Part shown: piece after piece, positions 14,226 through 19,063 of the stretch | Layout: each line of letters starts with the position of its first letter | Numbering within the stretch: the stretch's first letter is position 1 | Source of the DNA: JACCUZ01 sp038246575 | GTDB lineage: Bacteria; Actinomycetota; Actinomycetes; JACCUZ01 | NCBI GenBank assembly: GCA_038246575.1 | Contig: JBBRVU010000068.1 | Coordinates: 1-19,063 of the forward strand | Length of the DNA stretch: 19,063 bases | Direction: 5' to 3' | The notes under the pieces: model-generated | The model's database searches: none | What the model saw: the letters and a program-made list of their open reading frames with translations, nothing else | Told to the model about the DNA's origin: nothing | Translations under genes and position numbers: made by a program

Positions 14226-15607
14226 GGCGTGGTCCCGCAGTCGTTCGCACGAAGGCCCGCGGAAGCGGTGGGAGACCCGCTCGGGCTGGGGGCGGCCGTC
14301 GGGGCGGCGGTGTCCGTCGGGCTGACCGGGCCCGCCGTCGCCGGGGGGCTTGCCGTCACCGACAGGCTCGGTGACGGGCTCGCCGACGGCGTCGGGACGG
14401 CGGCCTGCGCCTGGCACGCCTCGGCCTGCTGGCGCAGCCTCGTCACGATGCGGCGTGCGTCGGGCAGTCCGGAGGTCGCGATCGCGGCCACGACCCGCTC
14501 CCGCTGGTACTCCGGGAGGTCGGAGAGGGCGATGTCCTCACGGCTGTAGAGCTTCGATGTCCGCAGCGGGCCGACGTCCTGGCTCAGACCGCGGAAGATG
14601 GCCACGTTCTCGGCGTCTGCGCCGACGAAGTACTGCGTCTGGGACCACCGGTAGCCCCCGTAGCCCGCCGCTCCGACGACCAGGAGCAGCAGCACGAGAA
14701 GGGCGGCGAGCCGGCCACGGCGCCGGGGCGGGTGGTCGTCGGAGTCGATCGGAGCATCGGGCTTTTCCGGCGGCGGGGTCAGCGCGGCGGCCTTGCTGGC
14801 CGGGGTGTCGGCCGAGCGGCTGGTCTGCACGACGCCCTCGGATGCGGCTCCGACCGTGACGGGATCTGCGGCGGGGGTCTTCCGCTCGGCCTCGACGACG
14901 TCGGCCACGATCGCGGTGATGTTGTCGGGGCCGCCGCCCTTGAGCGCGAGGTCGACCAGGCGCTCGACGATGACGTCGAGCTCGGTCTCTGCCGACAGGG
15001 TCTCGCACAGGGTGTCCTCGCTGACGACGCCGGAGAGGCCGTCGCTGCACAGGAGGTAGCGGTCGCCCGCCTTCGCCTCGCGTACGGAGAGATCGAGGTC
15101 GAGCGCATCCCGGCCGTCGAGGGAGTTCGTGATGAGGTTGCGCTGCGGGTGGTGGTCGGCCTCCTCGGCCGTGATGCGCCCCTCGTCGACGAGGGTCTGG
15201 ACGAACGTGTGGTCGTGCGTGATCCGCTGCAGGCCCCCGTCGCGCAGGAGGTAGCAGCGGGAGTCGCCGACGTGGACGAGGCCGAAACGAGAACCGGCGC
15301 GCAGCAGCGCGGTCAGCGTGGTGCCCATGCCCTTGAGGTCGGGATCACCGGCGACCATGTCGCGCAGGTGCTGGTTGGCCTGTTCGACAGCCGCCGACAG
15401 CCGCTCGAGCAGGTCGCCGCCCGGAGCGTCCTCGTCGAGGGTCGACAGCGACGCGACCGCGACGGAGGACGCCACCTCACCCGCCGCGTGGCCACCGACG
15501 CCGTCGGCGACGACGAGCAGCCGGGGGCCTGCGTAGCCGGAGTCCTCGTTGGCCGACCGGATCAGGCCGGTGTCCGACCGGGCAGCGAAGCGGATCGCGA
15601 GCGACAT
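14222..15607 (-). CDS. pstP: PP2C-type Ser/Thr protein phosphatase PstP
   Basis: 461 residues. PstP reverses PknA/PknB phosphorylation. The PPM/PP2C catalytic domain (about 1-240) has metal-binding motifs: SANEDS (Asp22), VVADGVGGH (Asp35), LLCSDGLSGVV and GGPDNITAIV, plus GMGTTLTALL and HVGDSRCYL. A linker with DDHPPRRRGR precedes one membrane helix (about 300-320) and an extracellular part (TQYFVGADAENVAIFRGL). The far C-terminus is a Ser/Pro/Thr-rich tail of about 60 residues ending CGTTP. ATG at 15607 is 7 bases after the fhaB stop, the only non-overlapping junction in the operon; GCGGAAG in the fhaB end could be the ribosome site. The GTGA overlap with rodA couples it downstream. Confidence 0.97.
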   Translation of the reverse strand: MSLAIRFAARSDTGLIRSANEDSGYAGPRLLVVADGVGGHAAGEVASSVAVASLSTLDEDAPGGDLLERLSAAVEQANQHLRDMVAGDPDLKGMGTTLTALLRAGSRFGLVHVGDSRCYLLRDGGLQRITHDHTFVQTLVDEGRITAEEADHHPQRNLITNSLDGRDALDLDLSVREAKAGDRYLLCSDGLSGVVSEDTLCETLSAETELDVIVERLVDLALKGGGPDNITAIVADVVEAERKTPAADPVTVGAASEGVVQTSRSADTPASKAAALTPPPEKPDAPIDSDDHPPRRRGRLAALLVLLLLVVGAAGYGGYRWSQTQYFVGADAENVAIFRGLSQDVGPLRTSKLYSREDIALSDLPEYQRERVVAAIATSGLPDARRIVTRLRQQAEACQAQAAVPTPSASPSPSLSVTASPPATAGPVSPTDTAAPTAAPSPSGSPTASAGLRANDCGTTP

Positions 15608-15614
15608 CCGGCGC

Positions 15615-16121
15615 TTACTTCCGCAGCTCGACGACGGTCTTGCCGATCCGCACCGGCACGCCGATCTTGACCGGCGTCGGAGCGGTGACCTTGGCCCGGT
15701 CGAGGTAGGTGCCGTTGGTCGAGCCGGCGTCCTCGACGAGCCACTGCCCGTCGGAGGGGTAGAAGCGGGCGTGCCGGCTGGAGACGTAGTCGTCGTCCAG
15801 CACGATCGTCGAGTCCTGGGACCGGCCGAGGGTGACCGGCTGGTCGGCCAGGCGCACGGTGGTGCCGGACAGGGACCCCTGGGTGACGACGAGCGTGCTG
15901 GGCGCGCCGCGACGGCCCTTGGCGGGCTTGGGTGCCTTCTCCCGGCGGGGGGTCGGCGCGGTGGCCGCCGCGCGGCTGCTGCGGGCGCTCGACCGGTTGG
16001 CGACCCGGCGGCCGAACAGGTCGGAGCGCATCACGCTGATGGCGGTGAGCACGAACATCCACATCACGGCCAGGAAACCCAGCCGGATCACCGTCAGGGT
16101 CAGCTCGCTGAGCTCGCTCAT
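15615..16121 (-). CDS. fhaB: FHA domain membrane protein FhaB (FipA)
   Basis: 168 residues, the typical size. An N-terminal membrane helix (residues 8-29) is followed by a basic, Ala/Pro-rich linker (37-75) and a C-terminal FHA domain (about 80-165). The phosphothreonine-binding residues are visible: GRS at 99-101, SSRH at 114-117 and STNG at 134-137. It docks phosphorylated partners of PknA/PknB at the membrane; the mycobacterial counterpart links FtsZ and FtsQ. ATG at 16121 overlaps the fhaA stop as ATGA. The same frame is open far upstream, but only as a shadow of fhaA. Confidence 0.95.
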   Translation of the reverse strand: MSELSELTLTVIRLGFLAVMWMFVLTAISVMRSDLFGRRVANRSSARSSRAAATAPTPRREKAPKPAKGRRGAPSTLVVTQGSLSGTTVRLADQPVTLGRSQDSTIVLDDDYVSSRHARFYPSDGQWLVEDAGSTNGTYLDRAKVTAPTPVKIGVPVRIGKTVVELRK

Positions 16122-16828
16122 CGACGCCCCCCGGAGTCTCGTCCCTCGTGGAAGGTCATGGTCGTGCTGCCCAGGACCACCTGTGACCCGTCGCGCAGCC
16201 TGGCCTGCTCGACCTTCTCGCCGTCGACCTCGATGCCGTTGGTGGAGCCGAGGTCGCGGATGGTCACGTCGCCCCCGGAGCGCCGCAGCTCGGCGTGCCG
16301 CCGGGAGATGCCGGGATCGTCGATGCGTAGGTCGGCCTCGCTCCCTCGCCCGATCGAGGTCGTCGTCCGGGACAGCGCGTGCCGGGTCTCGCCCACCTGG
16401 ACCGACGGAAGCCCGCCCGGTGTCCCCGCCGTCGGCTCGCCGTGGCGGGCGGTTGCACCGGCCGTGGCGGCGCTGCGCACCCGGAAGCTCCCCGTCTCGA
16501 GGCTGTCCTCGAGCTCGAAGGCGACGGTCACCGGCCCGATGAAGGCGTATCCCTGGTCCTCGGAGTGCTCCCGGACCATCGCAGCCAGCTCCGTCGCCAG
16601 CGCCTCCTCGTACAGCGCCAGCCGCTCGTGGTCGTGCTCGCCGAGCTCGACGGTGAACTCGTTGGGCACCATGGTGCGGCCGCGGGCGACGATCGCGGCC
16701 CGGTCGTCGCACTCGCGCTGGAGGGCGCTGGCGATCTCGACGGGCTGGACCTCTGCCTTGAAGGCGCGAGCGAAGGGACGGTTGACCATCTCCTCGATGC
16801 GCTTCTCGAAGCGCTGCAGGACGCCCAC
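16118..16828 (-). CDS. fhaA: FHA domain protein FhaA (DUF3662 plus FHA)
   Basis: 236 residues, much shorter than mycobacterial FhaA (over 500) because the long central linker is nearly absent. GTG at 16828 is preferred: the N-terminus MGVLQRFEKRIEEMVNRPFARAFK is the family signature, and AGGAGG stands 4 bases upstream. Residues 1-120 are the DUF3662 domain (FKAEVQPVEIASAL, VPNEFTVELGEHDHERL). Residues about 150-230 form an FHA domain with GRGSEADLRI, SRRHAELR and STNG. FhaA binds phosphorylated MviN and PknB partners to modulate wall synthesis. First gene of the seven-gene operon; overlaps fhaB (ATGA). Confidence 0.95.
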   Translation of the reverse strand: MGVLQRFEKRIEEMVNRPFARAFKAEVQPVEIASALQRECDDRAAIVARGRTMVPNEFTVELGEHDHERLALYEEALATELAAMVREHSEDQGYAFIGPVTVAFELEDSLETGSFRVRSAATAGATARHGEPTAGTPGGLPSVQVGETRHALSRTTTSIGRGSEADLRIDDPGISRRHAELRRSGGDVTIRDLGSTNGIEVDGEKVEQARLRDGSQVVLGSTTMTFHEGRDSGGRR

Positions 16829-16896
16829 GTCACCTCCTCGGCGGATCTTCGTGGCCGCCTGGCTCACGTCGGGCACCCGGACAGTCCGGCCAAGAG

Positions 16897-16902
16897 ATGG
16901 TA
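16897..16902 (-). promoter_or_regulatory. Candidate -10 element for the fhaA-pknB operon
   Basis: On the minus strand TACCAT fits the TANNNT -10 pattern and would give an RNA with a leader of about 60 nt before the fhaA GTG. No convincing -35 hexamer is present at 16-18 bases. The rest of 16829-17062 shows no gene. Confidence 0.3.
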
Positions 16903-17046
16903 GCCGGGCCGGCGCAGATCTATCTTTTCCCCGCACCGACCCTCGTACTCCTACCGGCTCTGCGGGGGTTCCGCCCCTCCTCCGGCGCCCGATCCGGGCC
17001 GCTCCGGCAGGGCAGTCTGGGGAGCGGCGGGAACCCCCTGGCGTGT

Positions 17047-17052
17047 TAGCCT
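17047..17052 (+). promoter_or_regulatory. Candidate -10 element for tRNA-Leu
   Basis: TAGCCT fits TANNNT and lies 11 bases before the first base of the tRNA, where a -10 box would start transcription close to the mature 5' end. A matching -35 box is not evident. Confidence 0.3.
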
Positions 17053-17062
17053 TTCTCGGCTC

Positions 17063-17149
17063 GCGCGAGTGGCGGAATAGGCAGACGCGCACGGTTCAGG
17101 TCCGTGTGCCCGAAAGGGTGTGGGGGTTCAACTCCCCCCTCGCGCACCA
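17063..17149 (+). tRNA. tRNA-Leu (CAG)
   Basis: An 87-nt gene with encoded CCA. Acceptor GCGCGAG (17063-17069) pairs fully with CTCGCGC (17139-17145), then A and CCA. The D region is TGGCGGAATAGGCAGACGCG. The anticodon stem CACGG/CCGTG encloses loop TTCAGGT, anticodon CAG at 17097-17099. A long class II variable arm (TGCCCGAAAGGGTG) and T arm GGGGG-TTCAACT-CCCCC complete it. A tRNA-Leu beside fhaA is also found in mycobacteria (leuT). Confidence 0.97.
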
Positions 17150-17164
17150 CAGCTCGAAGGCGCA

Positions 17165-17187
17165 CTGACCTGGGGTCTCTCGGTCAG
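17165..17187. terminator. Weak stem-loop between tRNA-Leu and the convergent class V enzyme gene
   Basis: CTGACC and GGTCAG form a 6-bp stem around 11 bases, overlapping the stop codon of the minus-strand gene. It lies where both transcripts should end, but the stem is short and no T-run follows. Confidence 0.25.
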
Positions 17188-18377
17188 AAGGTGCGAACCG
17201 CAGGCGGCAGAGCCGCCACCAACCGGTCCAGCTCGTCCTCGGTGTTGTAGTAGTGGACCGAGGCGCGGACCAGGTCCCCGAGGCCACGACTCGGCAGGTC
17301 GAACCGGGCATAGCTCACCGGAGAGACGCTCACGTTGACCCGGTGCTCGTGCAGGCGCGCCTTGACGGCCTCCGCGGGGACGCCGGCCACGGTGAGCGTG
17401 ACGATGCCGCAGCGGCGCGGCCCCTGGTCGTGGACCCGGACCCCGTCGACGGCCGCGAGCCGGCTCCGGAGCGAGTCGGCGAGACCGGTCACGCGCTCCT
17501 CGATCGTGTCGACACCCCAGGACAGGGCGTAGTCAACGGCGACCCCGAGGCCGATCTTGGCCGCGTAGTTGGACTCCCAGTTCTCGAACCGCCGCGCATC
17601 CGGGCGCATCTCGTAGGCGTCGGGCTGCGTCCAGGTGGCGGCGTACAGGTCCAGGAACGGCGGGTCGATCTGCTCGAGGAACTCACGACGTACGTAGAGG
17701 AACCCGGTCCCCCGTGGGCCCCGCAGATACTTGCGACCGGTGGCGGAGAGCATGTCGCAGCCGATCCGGTCGACGTCGATCGGCAGCTGTCCGACCGACT
17801 GGCAGGCGTCGAGCAGGAAGGGCACCCCGGCCTCGCGGGCGGCTGCGCCGATCTCCTCGGCCGGGTTCACCAGCCCGCCCTGGGTCGGGACATGCGTGAC
17901 CGCCACCAGCTTCACCGGACCGGCGCCGTCGGACAGGCGGTGCCGAAGGTCGCTCACCGACAGCTGACCGGACTCGTCGTCGTCCACGACCTCGACGACG
18001 GCGCCCGTGCGCCTGGCGACCTGGAGGTAGGCGATCACGTTGCTGGCGTACTCCGCCCGCGCGGTGAGGATGCGGTCACCGGGACGGAACGCCAACCCGT
18101 AGAAGGCCATGTCCCAGGCTTGCGTCGCGTTCTCCACGACGGCGATCTCGTCGGTCCGGGCGCCGATCAGCTCGGCGATGGCCGGGTAGGGCCGCTCGAT
18201 CTGATCGGCGGCGGCGGCCGCTGCCTCGTACCCGCCCATCTCCGACTCGCGCCGGAGGTGGGCGATCACCGCGTCGGTGACCTGGACTGGGGGCAGTGCG
18301 GCGCCGGCGTTGTTCAGGTGGGTGACCAGCGCCGCGCCTGGTGTGTCTCGGCGCGCCCGGTCGATGTCGAAAGCCAT
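17184..18377 (-). CDS. PLP-dependent enzyme of aminotransferase class V (cysteine desulfurase / isopenicillin-N epimerase-like)
   Basis: 397 residues, full length for fold type I class V enzymes. Visible features: HLNNAGAALPP near the N-terminus, ENATQAWDMAF, a PLP-contacting DACQSVGQLPIDV (Asp and Gln), and the Schiff-base lysine Lys216 in SATGRKYLRGPRGTGFLYVR. The C-terminal small domain ends with VRASVHYYNTEDELDRLVAAL. The family includes cysteine desulfurases, epimerases and C-S lyases such as EgtE; the sequence alone does not tell which reaction occurs. No sulfur-mobilisation (sufE/iscU) or ergothioneine genes are adjacent. ATG start; the preceding AGGG is a modest ribosome site. It has no evident link to the division cluster. 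Confidence 0.9.
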   Translation of the reverse strand: MAFDIDRARRDTPGAALVTHLNNAGAALPPVQVTDAVIAHLRRESEMGGYEAAAAAADQIERPYPAIAELIGARTDEIAVVENATQAWDMAFYGLAFRPGDRILTARAEYASNVIAYLQVARRTGAVVEVVDDDESGQLSVSDLRHRLSDGAGPVKLVAVTHVPTQGGLVNPAEEIGAAAREAGVPFLLDACQSVGQLPIDVDRIGCDMLSATGRKYLRGPRGTGFLYVRREFLEQIDPPFLDLYAATWTQPDAYEMRPDARRFENWESNYAAKIGLGVAVDYALSWGVDTIEERVTGLADSLRSRLAAVDGVRVHDQGPRRCGIVTLTVAGVPAEAVKARLHEHRVNVSVSPVSYARFDLPSRGLGDLVRASVHYYNTEDELDRLVAALPPAVRTF

Positions 18378-18411
18378 GGCCGCACCCTAGGGACCAGCTG
18401 ACTCGCCCGCC

Positions 18412-18427
18412 CGTGACCCAGATCACG
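18412..18427. promoter_or_regulatory. CRP/GlxR-like binding site
   Basis: CGTGACCCAGATCACG has perfect half sites GTGA and TCAC with the 6-base spacing of the CRP-family consensus. It lies 35 bp upstream of the class V enzyme ATG and 112 bp upstream of the TTG of the secreted protein, so it could act on either divergent gene. No CRP gene is in the window. Confidence 0.5.
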
Positions 18428-18475
18428 AGCGTGGTCAGCAACCCGTGCGCGGGCTCACGACTCCTTGTCCATGAC

Positions 18476-18490
18476 GCCTCACGGTGAGGC
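18476..18490. promoter_or_regulatory. Perfect 7-1-7 palindrome in the leader of the secreted protein gene
   Basis: GCCTCAC-G-GTGAGGC is a complete inverted repeat ending 48 bp before the TTG start at 18539. It could be an operator; the one-base centre makes it a poor RNA hairpin unless the inner pairs open. Confidence 0.35.
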
Positions 18491-18538
18491 GCGCGACGGA
18501 TCGCCAGACCGGTCCGCGCAGAACCCGAGGGAGTCACG

Positions 18539-19063
18539 TTGTCCACCATCACGACCGCGGCGCGCCGCGTGGCAGCAGCTGCCGCGGTGTCCGCTCTGAG
18601 CATCCCCGCGAGCCTCGGCGTCGCCGGGACCGCAACGGCCGACGCTGCGGCTTTCCGCGACGCCCGGGGTGACATGTCCCAGGGTGCCGACATCCACAAG
18701 GTCCGCGTCGTCAACGAGAAGCGCGTCCGGGTGAAGGTCACGCACCGCGACCTGGTCCGTTCCTTCCGCAGCGGCAGCAGCATCGCGGTGTACATCGACA
18801 CCGACCCCAAGCGCAGCGGGCCCGAGTACGTCTTGCAGGGCGCCACCTTCGAGGGCGGGGACTACGCGCTGCTCAAGGCGGACGGCTTCCAGGCCGCGGG
18901 CAACCGGCAGGCCCCGTTGCACGGGGGCAGCTACCTGATGCGGCTCGACTTCGACCGGGACGTGGCGCGCATCGCCATCGACCGGGTCGTGCTCGGCAAC
19001 CCCGGCAAGGTCCGGGTCGCGGTGAAGACCGGCGCGGAGATGCTCCCGAAGGGCAGCAGGACG
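18539..19063 (+). CDS. Secreted protein of unknown function, truncated by the window edge
   Basis: At least 175 residues, open to the last base of the window with no stop. TTG at 18539 is chosen because GAGGGAG lies about 5 bases upstream and it opens directly into a signal peptide (STITTAARRVAAAAAVSALSIP, Ala-rich cleavage region near residues 33-38). No nearby ATG or GTG in frame would keep the signal peptide. The mature part is beta-rich with alternating hydrophobic residues (VRVVNEKRVRVKVTHRDL, SIAVYIDTDPKRSGPEYVLQ, DRVVLGNPGKVRVAVKTG). No catalytic motif is seen. It resembles small secreted beta-sandwich proteins of actinomycetes only in general character. Confidence 0.75.
   Translation, partial: MSTITTAARRVAAAAAVSALSIPASLGVAGTATADAAAFRDARGDMSQGADIHKVRVVNEKRVRVKVTHRDLVRSFRSGSSIAVYIDTDPKRSGPEYVLQGATFEGGDYALLKADGFQAAGNRQAPLHGGSYLMRLDFDRDVARIAIDRVVLGNPGKVRVAVKTGAEMLPKGSRT

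Noticed and set aside
12891..14549. Long plus-strand open frame (552 codons) opposite rodA and pstP
   Set aside because: Composition is highly charged and low-complexity, as expected for the antisense of GC-rich membrane protein genes; rodA and pstP are clear on the other strand.
8157..16828. A new defence or secondary-metabolite system
   Set aside because: Each gene is a recognised member of the conserved actinobacterial growth and division operon in its standard order; no effector, nuclease or biosynthetic genes are present.
15549..17168. Long plus-strand open frame across fhaA, fhaB and tRNA-Leu
   Set aside because: It is antisense to two recognised FHA genes and reads through a tRNA gene.

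Overview
The window is high-GC chromosomal DNA from an actinobacterium. The fhaA-fhaB-pstP-rodA-pbpA-pknA-pknB block, followed by trpG, a DUF881 gene, crgA, a rhomboid protease and a cyclophilin, is the conserved growth and division neighbourhood that usually lies near oriC in Actinobacteria. A class E sortase and many GTG, TTG and possible CTG starts fit this. A nocardioform such as a Nocardioidaceae member seems likely, but that is an inference from overall protein flavour and no 16S gene is present.

Left part (1-5150). A secreted beta-propeller-like LVIVD-repeat protein with a shortened PA domain is on the minus strand. A 587-bp gap follows, holding the 3' half of a tRNA or tmRNA-like sequence, a 26-bp tandem repeat and a nested inverted repeat. 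Next is a minus-strand membrane protein with six exact 11-residue repeats. It is divergent from ppiA, and ppiA is followed by a rhomboid protease with a zinc-binding N-terminus that probably starts at CTG. A hairpin and DnaA-box-like sites separate the rhomboid gene from crgA.

Centre (5150-8150). crgA (minus) is divergent from a tightly coupled plus-strand operon: DUF881 protein, class E sortase, 52-residue membrane protein and trpG. The start and stop codons overlap at every junction. Between trpG and the convergent pknB lies a 261-bp imperfect inverted repeat built from four copies of a 25-bp unit.

Right part (8150-16900, minus strand). The operon runs fhaA, fhaB, pstP, rodA, pbpA, pknA, pknB. 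All junctions overlap by 4 bases except fhaB/pstP. It encodes two Ser/Thr kinases (PknB with three PASTA domains, PknA with one PASTA-like domain), their phosphatase, two FHA phosphothreonine readers, and the SEDS polymerase and class B PBP pair for septal or elongation peptidoglycan. Together these form a cell-wall-sensing phosphorylation circuit.

Far right (16900-19063). A tRNA-Leu(CAG) gene is followed by a minus-strand PLP enzyme of aminotransferase class V. The window ends with a divergent secreted protein gene that starts at TTG and runs off the edge. A CRP-like palindrome and a second perfect palindrome sit between these last two genes.

Most of the window is a well-known conserved cluster. 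I see no clearly new multi-gene system. The less familiar items are the 11-mer repeat protein, the intergenic inverted repeats, the tRNA-like remnant and the PASTA-bearing PknA.
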